From Glandiceps talaboti (lineage: Eukaryota > Hemichordata > Enteropneusta > Spengelidae): DNA of 64,000 bases. The stretch covers positions 12,095,461 through 12,159,460 of the forward strand of contig NC_135561.1 in NCBI RefSeq assembly GCF_964340395.1. The letters run 5' to 3'. Under the pieces are notes generated by a model. The model searched no databases, was not told where the DNA came from, and saw nothing but the letters and a program-made list of their open reading frames with translations. Below are positions 9,204-21,791 of this stretch, piece after piece. How positions within the stretch are numbered: the stretch's first letter is position 1; every line of letters starts with the position of its first letter. A program made the translations under genes and the position numbers.

Positions 9204-12146
9204 ATGAATTGTAACCAAAGTAACATAGACAATTTATTTACTGTTGTAAATCATTCTTTAGAGCCAACTACGTTCAACCAAAATTTTTGCCATGATTTTA
9301 CCAATTCATTTTGTGTGTCACACATAAATGCCCGTTCTCTTTCCAATTGTATAGATGACGTCCGTCTTTTGTACAATCAGTGTATTACAAGTCAATTCCA
9401 TATTATTGGTGTCTCTGAAACATGGAAAGTTGATAACCCAAATCATCTTAATATACACAATTATTCCCTTGAAATAAATTGCAGAAAGACTGGTCAGGGA
9501 GGAGGAGTAGCAGCATATATTCATTCATCTCTCACCTATAAGATGTTACAGTTTAATGTTATTCATTCAGAATCGATATGGTTTGAAATTTATGGCAGAA
9601 AAAACCGAATCATTGTTGGAGTTTTATATCGCAAGCCAGGGACAGATATTGTAGAATTTGAAAATAGTCTTTCTGATGTACTTTGCAAGGTCAAGTTAGA
9701 TAGGAAATTTTGTATCCTCATGGGAGACTTCAACATTGACAGTGGAAAGTCAGATTGTAACACAGTGAATTTTATATCCAAGATGCAATGCTTTCTCCTC
9801 AATCAGATTATCACACTACCAACGAGGGTCACTGCTTCTTCTTCGTCTACAATTGATCATATTTATACAAATATAAATACTTGTCATGTAAATACTGGTA
9901 CACTTGTTACAGATATATCTGACCACTTTCCAATTTTTGCAATGTTTGAAAACTTTAATATTAATTTACCAATTTCACAATCAGTCACAAAGAGGGATTT
10001 CAAGAATTATGATCGAGATAGCTTTATTTCGGACCTACAATATGTTGACTGGAGTTCCGTTATCAATAACAACAGCAATGTGGATGAAGCATTTGATGCA
10101 TTTAGTAGTTTATTTACCGATGTTTGTGACCACCATGCACCGCTGAAAGTAAAAGTTGTCAAAGTTAAAAGGAAAAAGAATCCATGGATTACAAAAGCAA
10201 TCAAGAAATCAGTAAAAACAAAACATAAGCTGTTGTCAAAGGTAATCTCTAGTCAGCATAACCAAGATGTAGTGTTACGTTATAAAACCTACAGGAACAT
10301 TCTTACAAGTACAATAAGAAAAGCGAAACAGACTTATTATGCTGATTTATTCACTGTTAGTAAGGGTGCCAGGTTGTGGAATGTAATTAATGACGTGTTA
10401 GGCAAGAAAAACTGTTCAGATAAAGTACCACCTACTCTAAAGGTGGATGCAAATAGTTCTACGCGTATTGTATCAGAACCAGCTGATGTTGTTGAGGAGT
10501 TCAACAAATATTTTGTTAGTGTAGGTCAAAGGTTGGCAAATAATATTCCGCCGACCAATTGTGATTTTTGGCAAAATATGGGCTTACCTCAGTTACAATC
10601 ATTTTTTCTTCAACCTGTTACGCCTCTTGATATCAAAGCGCTTTTAATTAATTTAGATAGAAAAAAGGCTAGTGGGTGGGATAATTTAACTCCCCGACTC
10701 CTCATTGATGCTGCTGAAGTAATAGCGCCGCCTTTGGCTCACGTCATAAATTGTTCATTTTTAATTGGTACATTCCCATCAGCGTTGAAGGTCGCCAAAG
10801 TGAAACCCATTTTCAAGAAAGGGGAGAATGACTCTGTTGGAAACTATAGACCTATATCTATTTTGCCCCTATTCAGTAAAATCATTGAAAAAGTCATAAA
10901 TAAACAAATCATCTCTTATCTGGACAAATTTAATATTTTGTATAGACATCAATATGGTTTCAGAGAGAATCACAGTACCAAACTTACCTTGATTAATTTA
11001 GTAAATCACATTCTTAAAGAGATTGATAAAGGGAATTTCACTCTAGGGGTATTTATTGATTTCAGTAAAGCGTTCGATACAATCGATCATTCGATCTTAT
11101 TAGCCAAGCTTGAACATTACGGGTTCCGGGGCACTTGTCATAACTGGTTCAAAAGCTACCTGTCAGGTCGCTCTCAGTTTGTCCAGCTAAACGGTCATAT
11201 ATCGGAAAAACGTTTTATTCACTTTGGAGTACCCCAAGGCTCTGTACTAGGCCCGACTTTGTTTTTAATGTATATAAATGATCTTCCAAACTCGTCCTCT
11301 TTCTTTGATTTCCGTTTGTTCGCAGACGATACCAATCTCTTTCATACCTATTCACAGGTTGGGGAAATTAATTTGGATCATGTTTCGGGTCAATTACACG
11401 AGGTTCAACGTTGGTGCAATACAAACAAATTGACAATAAATAGTGAAAAATCAAATTTTATAGTATTTAGAGGGCGCAACAAGAAAGTAAATTTGATTGG
11501 TGATATCACATTACAAGGCAAAAGCATCAAGGAGGAGTATGTTGTCACCTTTGTGGGAATTACTTTAGACAAACATCTCTCTTGGTCCGACCACATCGAA
11601 AAGGTAAACAAGCTAATCAGAATAAAGTGTGGGATTTTGTATAGACTTAGACATATATTACCATTACACATTTTACTACTCTTGTACAACACATTCATAC
11701 TCCCCCATATCAACTATGGCCTTGAGGTTTGGGGTAACACTTATTCATCACATCTAAATCGTATATTAATGTCACAGAAAATGATTGTTCGAACAGTTTT
11801 GTTTAAATCTCCAACGGATCACTCATCTCCTTTGTTTGCTCAGTTGAATATTCTAGATGTTTTTAAACTGCATAGATATTTGATAGGTTCCTTTATTTAT
11901 GGCTTGATCCATCAACTATCACCACACACTTTGTATGATTATTTTGAACCTTCACACCATAACTACAATACAAGACTCTGTTCATATCAAAATATTTACC
12001 CATATTATGCCAGAACAAACTCAGGTCAGTTTTCTTTCTCCTTCTCAGGGGCAAAAATCTGGAATAGCATCCCTGTCAACATAAGATGTATCAATACGCT
12101 AAACGAATTTAAGCGATCTTATAAACAATTTCTTCTAGAAGAGTAA
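9204..12146 (+). CDS. Non-LTR retrotransposon polyprotein (endonuclease + reverse transcriptase)
   Basis: An intact 980-residue frame that copies its own RNA at a nicked target site. Two in-frame TAG codons directly precede the ATG. Residues ~37-250 form an apurinic-type endonuclease: HINARS at 40-45, SETW with Glu72, GDFNID at 174-179, IDHI with His219 and SDHFPI at 239-244. The reverse transcriptase spans roughly 500-780: NYRPISILP, a QYGFR block, FIDFSKAFDTIDH with catalytic Asp, GVPQGSVLGP, and FADD at 706-709. A C-terminal domain of about 200 residues ends with the FSFSGAKIWNSIP motif typical of the CR1/L2/Jockey-like group. No frameshift or stop is present, so the insertion is young and could encode active enzyme. 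The exact clade and the 5' end are not determined. Confidence 0.95.
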   Translation: MNCNQSNIDNLFTVVNHSLEPTTFNQNFCHDFTNSFCVSHINARSLSNCIDDVRLLYNQCITSQFHIIGVSETWKVDNPNHLNIHNYSLEINCRKTGQGGGVAAYIHSSLTYKMLQFNVIHSESIWFEIYGRKNRIIVGVLYRKPGTDIVEFENSLSDVLCKVKLDRKFCILMGDFNIDSGKSDCNTVNFISKMQCFLLNQIITLPTRVTASSSSTIDHIYTNINTCHVNTGTLVTDISDHFPIFAMFENFNINLPISQSVTKRDFKNYDRDSFISDLQYVDWSSVINNNSNVDEAFDAFSSLFTDVCDHHAPLKVKVVKVKRKKNPWITKAIKKSVKTKHKLLSKVISSQHNQDVVLRYKTYRNILTSTIRKAKQTYYADLFTVSKGARLWNVINDVLGKKNCSDKVPPTLKVDANSSTRIVSEPADVVEEFNKYFVSVGQRLANNIPPTNCDFWQNMGLPQLQSFFLQPVTPLDIKALLINLDRKKASGWDNLTPRLLIDAAEVIAPPLAHVINCSFLIGTFPSALKVAKVKPIFKKGENDSVGNYRPISILPLFSKIIEKVINKQIISYLDKFNILYRHQYGFRENHSTKLTLINLVNHILKEIDKGNFTLGVFIDFSKAFDTIDHSILLAKLEHYGFRGTCHNWFKSYLSGRSQFVQLNGHISEKRFIHFGVPQGSVLGPTLFLMYINDLPNSSSFFDFRLFADDTNLFHTYSQVGEINLDHVSGQLHEVQRWCNTNKLTINSEKSNFIVFRGRNKKVNLIGDITLQGKSIKEEYVVTFVGITLDKHLSWSDHIEKVNKLIRIKCGILYRLRHILPLHILLLLYNTFILPHINYGLEVWGNTYSSHLNRILMSQKMIVRTVLFKSPTDHSSPLFAQLNILDVFKLHRYLIGSFIYGLIHQLSPHTLYDYFEPSHHNYNTRLCSYQNIYPYYARTNSGQFSFSFSGAKIWNSIPVNIRCINTLNEFKRSYKQFLLEE

Positions 12147-12400
12147 ATTAAACCACTGTACAATTTATTGTTACCGTATGTTCTTCATAAGTACTATGAA
12201 CTCCGAGGTACTATGTATTTCCTTTTGCTATATCACTTTGCTGTCAAACATTGTATATAACTATGGTAGGGGACAGGCTTGAATAGCTGTAAGCTAAATC
12301 CCGATTCCCCTATTTACCCACGAAATAGTATTTTTGTATGTGTATCTGTAATGTTCATTTGTGCTTTTGGGTAAATAAACACTATATATATAGTTTTGAA
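12147..12400 (+). mobile_element. LINE 3' untranslated end
   Basis: After the stop codon the sequence contains AGGGGACAGGCTTGAATAGC and a complementary TCCCCTATTTACCC about 20 bp later, able to form a stem, then GTAAATAAAC with a poly(A)-type signal and a short (TA)n tail near 12385. Such a 3' hairpin plus simple tail is common in CR1/L2-like elements. No target duplication was identified. Confidence 0.6.
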
Positions 12401-12740
12401 CGGTGCCCTGTTACTGCAAATTAGTATGATTACTAAAAAAAAACACATTCCTCACTATCCAACAAAGTACAATAAATAATTTGATTGAGAATGAAATAGT
12501 GAAGAGATCGTATAAACTATCTTGGTGAATTCTCCAGCAAGCTATAGCCCACTGATGCGGTCATTTATCATGGTCTTAAACGCCAACGCAACGTTTATAG
12601 ATTGCTGGGTCAATATTCAAATTAACATTGGTCACACTGTACTAAGATTTTTCCACGGTTTGTAAAGTGGTGATGTAATTAACGAAAACATAAATATGAA
12701 AGCATCTAAATTAAATTAAATCAAAACAAAAGCTACATGG
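12400..12740. other. No gene recognised
   Basis: AT-rich spacer with nothing placeable. Confidence 0.4.
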
Positions 12741-12769
12741 TATCACAAATATATACCAAATTATATATT

Positions 12770-12989
12770 TTGAAGCTTGCACTCTGTAGATATAATCTAA
12801 TTACTCCAAATCATTCATTATGCAAATGTAACATTATTATTCATAGATGTCTACCGAAATCTAATCAGTTCTTCTTCAGTTCTGTTACCCATAGGAAAAT
12901 GTGTAGCAAGTTTCATTAAAATTGGTGCAGCAGTGGTTTTTGAGATATCATGTCCACAGACCGACAGCCAGAGACAGACAGACAGACAG

Positions 12990-13020
<31 letters not shown>

Positions 13021-13060
13021 GACAGACAAACAAACAAACAAACAAACAAACAAATAAACA
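12770..13060 (-). mobile_element. Microsatellite-headed monomer element, inverted short copy (C)
   Basis: Read on the minus strand it has (TGTC)n/(TG)n with GTTTGTTTG units (13053-12965), a TGTGGACATGATATCTC block, the TTGCTACACATTTTCC joint, and one partial monomer with TTTGCATAATGAATGA. It is the same plan as at 7244-7865 but truncated. Confidence 0.65.
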
Positions 13061-13079
13061 GATACAAATTGCAATTACT

Positions 13080-13275
13080 TTCCAAGATTTTTCTTTGATA
13101 TTACTGGCGCTTTTATAATTATATTATTTTCCAATATATTTCTTCATTCAGCCGGAAAATACTCGTAACCTAAGGTAGTGACAAAGGCCCCTTAGGTCAC
13201 TCGTATTTTCCTTGGTAGAACGAAGAACAGTATTAGGGAATTACATCTAATTACAAACGCATGACAAAATCATAA
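13080..13275 (+). mobile_element. Palindromic fold-back core (copy 3)
   Basis: GGAAAATACTCGTAACCTAAGG at the left (22 bp; key part ACTCGTAACC) pairs with CCTTAGGTCACTCGTATTTT at the right. The outer flanks TTTCTTCATTCAGCC and GAACGAAGAACAGTATT extend the stem. It lies about 140 bp upstream of the TIR gene's first coding exon. Confidence 0.7.
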
Positions 13276-13414
13276 CGGTTGACACAAATGCTCTATTGTG
13301 TGTTACATTATACAAAACTGCAGTATGCAGTCATACCAATATAATGAGTATATACTCTTATCTTTGCAGTTCAGAGCTGACGACAGTAATTATTGAACCT
13401 TTCGCATATCAAAA

Positions 13415-13448
13415 ATGAAGGCAACTGACCCCGAAATTTCAGCAGAGG
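13415..13448 (+). CDS. TIR gene coding exon 1
   Basis: It starts ATGAAGGCAACTGACCCC and ends GAG-G before GTAAGTATTG, leaving phase 1. A TCTTTGCAG acceptor ends at 13369, so the start codon may lie in a second exon with a 5' UTR exon upstream. Confidence 0.7.
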
Positions 13449-13814
13449 GTAAGTATTGTTTTTCTTTATTACACTGAAAACCAAGACGTTCACAATTTTG
13501 ATACTCCATTAAGTAATGGAGCGGATAAATTTGGGTCTTACTAAATAAGTCACATAAACGACACTTTTATCATGTGATTGTACTAGAACAGCTATCTGAC
13601 ACATGATACGTGATGACCTAGTCAATAGAGTGGATTTGTTTTAGTAAAGGAGTATTTGTATTATGTGGAAGTGAGTTACTTGATAACTTCACTATCTGTG
13701 ACAAATAGCCTGCTACGTATACGTACTTTAAAGGATTTCAGAATCATTGCTTTTTTGTCCCATCAGGCATATGTATGTTTGGGTTCTGTTGAACTGACTG
13801 ACTGACTGATTGAC

Positions 13815-13845
<31 letters not shown>

Positions 13846-13870
13846 GTGTCTGTGTGTCTGTCTGTGTGTG

Positions 13871-13917
<47 letters not shown>

Positions 13918-13953
13918 ATCTGTCCGCCCTTCCATCCATCCATCCGTCCTTTC

Positions 13954-14017
<64 letters not shown>

Positions 14018-14331
14018 GCCTCTCTGTCTGTCTGTCTCTATGCCTGTCTCCCTGTCTGTGTCTCTCTGTCTGTAGCATAGGCAAGAAGCAAGTCGACATA
14101 ATTTTTCACTCCTGTTTTGTTGTATAAATCAAAACTTGGTGAAAAATCAAAACTTTATTCAAGCTTACCGCATACACCTTTTTAAAATGAGATGGCATTA
14201 GATCCAGGCACAAATTGAAATTACACTTTAAATTGACACTTGAAACTTGGGTAAAAGACATTACATTTGAACATGTATAAGTTTGACATGAGTGCGCCCG
14301 CGTGTGTGCTCACGTGTATGGATATCTAGTG

Positions 14332-14363
<32 letters not shown>

Positions 14364-17300
14364 TGACAATGAATTATTCAAGATGCAACTACCACTGTTT
14401 GCCATTTTGACCTCGTTCGTTTTCAGATCCAACAGTCAGCAAGGGTCTACACGTTATGTTATCGCATTGTTGGCGTGACAACATAGAACTAGTGGAAAGA
14501 ATAAACACAAATTTGAAGCGACGAGGTTTCAAGACCTGGATAGACAAGGAAGAAATGCACGTAGAAGGTGAGTTTGCATTACATTCTAAGATATCAGTTC
14601 AGGGTGACCCTATTTTTTTCTGTTTCTCAATATTTTAGAATATTATTCTTTAATTTCGCCGCCCTTAATATTTTGCGGAATAGCGCCCTCCCTGGCAAGA
14701 ATAAGCAAGTGTCTGGACTGTCGACGTCACGTAAAATCGTGGCGGCGACGACACTTGCTCACGATGAGAGATTTTCTTTCATGACGGATGATTTCTCTTT
14801 TGTTCACAGGAGACGATTTGTACGACTCTATGTCAAAAGCTGTCGATAATTCATTCGCTATAGTGATGTGTATTGGAAAAAATTATCCGCAGTCAGACAA
14901 TTGTAAGAAAGAAGCCTCGTATGCTAGCGATCAAGGTAAAACCATAATACCTATCTTCGTCGAAGATATGAAACCAAGTAAGTTCTTTATCTGTCATATC
15001 TAATCCCCTGTGCATGGGCGATGAGGGCAACTAGTGCAGATGTCAGAATAAGTACTAAATTATATTGAATAAGAAGCAGGCTTTCTTACGATAAAGCCTA
15101 ATTACTGAAAATAATTAATTATGCAAATGAGTCATTAAAACTACAAGATATATTGTGGAACTTTATATGACACATGCACTTTGTTATCATCAATGTATAC
15201 CAAATTATATTGAATTTGAAACACTCATTCTTATGATATAGCCTAATAGCCGAAAATCATCAATTATGCAAATAGTCATTAATATTCATGGCATGTTCAT
15301 GGCATGATCTAGCCATTACCCAAAATAATATGTGTATCAAAGTTCATTTGAAGCCAATGTTCACAAAACGATGATACAGACATACACTTAGACAGACACA
15401 CTGACAACCACATGTACACACACACATACATTCCATCCCTTAAATGTAAACTTCCCTTTATACGGAAGGTAAAAGTACTCATTGTAAAAAAATATTCATT
15501 GTCTTTCCAGACCTAGAAGGTCGGCTTGGATTGATTACAGCCGGAAGTTTCAAGTTTTTCTTATGGGATCCAGATACATTCAATGCTGGAATGAATAAAC
15601 TGGCGCAAAAATTGATAAAGAGCCAGGATGGCAGTGGAAGGGGGCTGCTAAGATCTGATACTTCAATAGGTAAGCAACATGTAACATAGATGTTGTTATT
15701 GTACTTGTGTTACGTTCTGGGGGGTCGCTTAATATAACGTTTCAGTGTCCAAATATGGTAGTGGTGGGTAGAACAACTGAACGTAAACGATTCTCCACTG
15801 TAACTGTCTTTCTAGGGTACCAGGATCGACGAGCTTGTCTAAGTTAGGAATTCTACACAGGTATCGTCACATACACGTACGCTCTTAAACTCGGACAGAG
15901 AGAGAGACACCGCACACCAACAGTTGATGAGTTGTGATCAAAATCTTAGAGTAAGGTTTATTTCTCCATGTCCCATATATGTTCTAGTTGTCACCTTGTA
16001 ATTATGGTGATGTCATTATTGTAAACATAGCTTGCTATATATAAATGATCTCTCACCGAGATTCATTGTTCGAGAAGACATATTGAACTTGCCACCAGAA
16101 TAGTTGAGATTGAGATTCAAGATCATGCCATATGTAAATTGTTCACGTGTAAGACAAGTGTTGATCATGCCATTGGAAATTTAAGTATTAATTTGAATTC
16201 TGTAATCAACATGTTATCTTGTTTACAAGAACTAATCTATATTGATTTATCAAAACACTTGGCATTTGTTAGCTACTAGAGATAAATGTAATTAGTACCG
16301 GATTAGTAGATAAATCAACATATTTGTAGATTACGCTGTTGTTAGCTCCTGTTTGTGAATGGGTAGTACAAAGGTGAATTTTACGTTAATTTAGGTAAAA
16401 CATGCCACAATTCCGAATATGATAATTCTAGATCGTAACACTTGCAATATGGAAACTAAAACCTATCATTAATGAAATCTTTCTTTCAAACAGCTCTACT
16501 GGGACGTGAAATTTCACATTTGATGTATCTCTCTCATATTACTTTGCGTGGCCTAACAGAAATGTGTAAGAATTCAGAACGTCACCCCCTTTTAACATCG
16601 GAGCTTCCACTGTCTTGTTCCTGCTGGCCGTCGACATTGTGTTTTGGAAGTGGTGTGTGTTTCACAACAATCATATGCTACATTTCCTTCTCCTGAACTC
16701 GTTATCATATAGGTTCATGTATTGTAAAAACCTTTTCAATGAATTTGAAGTACCAGGGAAGTGTCTTCCGACGGCGCATTTTTTTTATGTTTTAAAAATG
16801 TAGTTTTTGAATAAAGGATATGTGGAGAGATGAATTGGACATCCTACCTTGTCTGGGACTGTACGCTTAGATACAATTTCTAACTATACCAAAACACATT
16901 GACATTAGACCTAATAAAAAATGTGGTTCTGATTACTCTTAATTTTAGAATAGGTGGGGTAGGTAGATTTTTATATTTTATTTTAATATTTTTTTTCTTT
17001 CTGTGTGAGTGTCTAGTTCAGGTTTTCCATTGTTTTCCCAATGGTCTCTGTTATTTATTTCTTCCTATGAGCCATTAAAGGTTGGAAGAAAAGTTTTTTT
17101 GACTTGATGTCAGTTGATGTCAGTTTCCGCATCCACTATTTCTCGTGAGACTTCACATTTTTTTGGATTTTATTTTTTTACTCTCGAATACGTAAAAAAA
17201 GTAGTGAAAAGCTAGGCGGAGTGGGGTAACCGTAACCAAACCATTATTTGCTTTAGGCCTTAGGACTAATATTATTTTAGAATCAAGGTTAATCAAGGTT

Positions 17301-17879
17301 ATATGTAAGTATTTTCAGCCAATTGAAAAGCTTATAAACCCAGTTTGTGCCACCTTAAGAATTTACAATTTACAATTAATTTTGTTGATACGATCACAGT
17401 ATATTAATACAAATATGTTAACTTAAATATATAACTTTTGCCCAACTCTTGTAGAAGTGGAACTCACCGAAGAAGATGTTAAACATGAGAAAAAATATGA
17501 AAAGCTGAAAGAACAGACAAAACGCGATCAAAATACAACTGAAAGTACAGAGGCTAGAACAAATGGTTATGCTGCCCCTCTCAGTGAGTTATCGTTCTAG
17601 AATTAAATTTTGTTTGTATTTTATTTGGATTATTCCCGCAAATTGTTTGATAAGATCAAGTAAATTGCAGGGTATTTATACACTTGTATTATTGTTGTCA
17701 GGAAATGGGTTTAATTGCATGCATGTTAGTATCGTGCGTTATCTTTTTCAACGTAACAGAGAGATTAGTGACCTAATGTTCGTCAGGAAATATCACCAGT
17801 TACTTTCATTGTCCATTACACACGTCTAAGTACTCTGTGCTCATTTTACGTTGCGTGATGGAAGGTTATGTTATGATTG

Positions 17880-17928
<49 letters not shown>

Positions 17929-20362
17929 GCATTATCTATCTCAGTCTTAGACGAAACTTGACACACATCCTCCTTATGGTAATGGCAAGAACGGATTAGG
18001 TTTTGGCAAACATCATATGCATATTAATGACTTATTTGCATATAATGGAATATTTCGTTCATTCTTTTATCTTAAGAATGCAGGATTCGAATTCCATATA
18101 ATTGAAGAAGACATGCAATGCACATCTTGTTTGAAAATATAGTCAGTGATAAACTGTTTTATTTGTTTGAAGTTTGTTCGAGAAATGATATGTTTTCGAT
18201 TACGTTTAGTGAACATATGTATTTTATAGGATAGTATCCCACAAAAAGTTAGCATTGTATGTCTTACTATTCTATTTATATGCTTTATGGTATTGCTGAT
18301 GCTAATAGAAATAACGAATACATTTTATGTATATTTCATATTACTAGAGGGTGTACAGCGGTTGATAAACTGGATGAAGGTAAGTTTACACATATCGTGA
18401 ATTACATTTGATTGTGGTGCCCACAATAAATGATTAGACAACTAACTTTGTATTATTTTGTGATTTTGGCATATCATCACTACCACCATTCACACATCCA
18501 ACTGCTGCCACATCCTTCTACTTCCACCATTGTACCAAAAGGTCAGAACATATTGTTTAGACGCTACTCACAGCCATTTATTGAATCAGTTATTAATTTT
18601 GGTGTGAGGAGATGAATAGGTCTTGCAGAATATTTGGGGAACAAAGTGTAATGGATATTGGGGGTATTGTGGTGGAGTGGAGATGTTGGTCTTGGTTGCC
18701 GAGAATGTCTATAGTGTACCATGTAGTCTTTTGGAGTTCTGGCCTTCAACCAATTAGATTCAAATACGAGAACTAAGTGGTTCCAGTACACAAATTCACT
18801 GTATTGGTGATAGTGGGAAACAACCGGTGGTGGCAGTAGTGGTATTTAGTCCTTACCACTTATTCTGAAACTTGGCTCTTTTCACGTTTGACAGTGTTTT
18901 GACCAATATTCTAATTTTTGAATTATTTGAACGAGAATCACCTTTTAGAAAGTGGATCGGAATCGGGGAATGGTCACATTTTAAGCAACAGACCGGGCTT
19001 GATTTCCCCTGGCCCTCCCCTTGAAATTTCTAAAGGCTCCTTTATATTAATACTACTACTACAACAACTTTGCTTGATATATGTTTTTAAACGTTTAGTA
19101 ACCTAATATGCACACTCAAATTACTCAGAACCTTCATAATGTTTTCACAGAAACCAGTCGTGTACATCACAGCGACTCTTGTATTATGGGTTATAGCTAT
19201 TGGTATCCACTCGTATCCAGGATGTACAAAGGCGAGGCAAACTATTGCGTTTATTGGGGTTATCCTAAAACTAGCGACCTCAATTGCAGCAATAGCAACT
19301 TCTACTTACCATTGTTCTAAAAAATGCGAATGCTGTTCTAAGAGGAAGTGCTTATTTCATATAACAATGACAATGGGACTTATCACTCTGATTGTGATTT
19401 CCTTGGAGGTAAGACTTCAGAATACGTTGCATAATCCCATGACTTTGTAAACAAATGTGTTTGCATATACATGTAAGGAAAGACCGCACAATCTCGCATA
19501 AGCTCAATAAATGAAAATCCTAACGGTTCTTTTGGGACAAAATTCCAAGTGCAACATCGACACGTTTATATGTGATTTAAACCATGATGATGAAAATTGT
19601 AGCTGTCGCAACAACTGCGATCGGTGGAATGTGAAAATTTAAAGGTGATGATAAACACATTAAAATACTATCGGAAAAACAGCACTGTATATCACATTAG
19701 AAGTAAATTTTAATCAACTTATCAACATGTAAGTAGTAAATACATAACTTTTTATCATTGAGGCGTGTAAGATTTCGAACTTTGGTTAAAAGTGTTGACG
19801 CTCAGCAATCGCATTGACGCTGAACCTCCCCCCCCCCCTCGTTTATTGAGCTCGTGTGACATTGTGACATTGAGCTTGTATGACATCGACCCTAATCGTA
19901 TTGTACTGAGGTCGACACAAGCGCGGAATAACTCGACAAAACATCTACGCTTATCACACTTCTGTCATTGCTTTCGACAGACGGTGTCGAATTTAATTGA
20001 CTGTGGAAATTTAATCTTAGTTTGTGTAAGCGTCGAATTTGTTATGTACCTATGCAATAATTAGATTAATAGGCATATGAGAAGCTCGACATTTATCACG
20101 AGCATTATTTATCTCATTATTTTAAATATATTCTGGTCGATCTACCTCATGACAATTCGTGCCTTCGTTACTGGTTCTACGATGCTCAAAATGTGAATGA
20201 AAATGTTCCAAATATGTTATAGTTATATCACATTTCCCAAAATTGTCTTCGTTTAGACGCGAAATATTCATAACTTAAGATCAATCTTTTTTTCTTAGAT
20301 GAACGAAGAACAATATAGGAGAATTATATAATTATGACGTAATTGTAACATTTTGTTGTATA

Positions 20363-20418
<56 letters not shown>

Positions 20419-20477
20419 TTGTTTGTTTGTCTGTCTCTATGTATGTATGTATGTATGTATGTATGTATGCCTGTCTC

Positions 20478-20510
<33 letters not shown>

Positions 20511-21748
20511 GCCTGTCTGTCCCTCTGTCTATCTGTCTGTCTCTGTCTGTCATCAGTCAGTCTGTTTCTATCTTTCTTCACACAAAATCTTGGGTACAAG
20601 CATGTTAAGCACGTGCAAAAGCTTTTAATGTCAAATAATTACTTCAGGCACATTTTATCAATGACGTGGCATGTATTTGTAATTTATTCAAATCGTCTTA
20701 CAGATATCTAAAGGATGTTACCCGTTCGAAGAAGGTGGTAAAAGTTTGACTTCAGTTTCACATTCAGTAACCACTGAGACTCCATATGCAGATGTAACGA
20801 CATATAGTGATTCATCACGTGTAGATATTGTAGTGTAATTTTAAGGAGAATTTCACTCAAAGAATAAGTTGACCAGTATTGATTTATGTTTGACTATTGA
20901 TTTATACCACTTATTGCATTTAATGATCATCTGTCAAATTTTTAAACAAAATTTTGGTGTTTGACTTTTCATGTTCACGTATGTATATCGTCATATGACC
21001 CATTTTGACCTGCCCTCTAGTGGTCTTGAAGTAATACCACCCTATATAGCAATGATATGCTCGAAGTTCGATTTAATCGTGATTTTTTATATCACTTTCA
21101 AACAGTTTGTTTTAAGACAATAAATCTTTAATATAACTTTATTTAGTTTATGAAATATAATATCTTTCTATTAATATTATCAAATACTTGAACTATGAGC
21201 TGCAAATGGAATGCATACTCTTCGGTATCATTGGCCATATAACTCTTTTTTGACACTAAGAAATGGGAGTAAAAAGGCTAATTTTAAGCAAACTATGCAA
21301 ATAATTCAAATATCGAAGGTTAGGATTTCAGAGAGTTGAACGTTTGCTGAATGCTTTAACCATTATTCATTTTCTGGTAAGATTAGCGATCTTTTTATTT
21401 TCATTGAACTGCTTTAATGTGTTGTACTAGATTTAGTATCACAATTTGTTAACATATAAGAGTTTTGGTCTTATTTTTCCCCTAATAAAACTAATTTAGT
21501 GAACTAGACGTGCTTACATTCGTCTTTTATGAGATGGATATGCTTCTTGAGCAGTTACTGCTGATACTCTCCGCAATTACCGAATGTATACTTCTGTTTA
21601 AACTGTTACTATATGACGCCTCTACAAGATTTAATCTCTTTGGTGATACTAACTTGTTGCAATATCAACATTGCATATTCAAATTCCGTAAAAAACGGTT
21701 GATATGTGTGTGTATGTATGTATGTATGTGTGTGTGTGTGTGTGTGTG

Positions 21749-21791
<43 letters not shown>

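Noticed and set aside
14456-14849. Longer frames running through the TIR exon 2-3 intron
   Set aside because: They read across clear donor (GTGAGT) and acceptor (TTCACAG) sites; only the exon parts show TIR homology.
18350-18379. Alternative acceptor 2 nt downstream for TIR exon 6
   Set aside because: It changes the frame so that the hydrophobic reading of exon 7 is lost.
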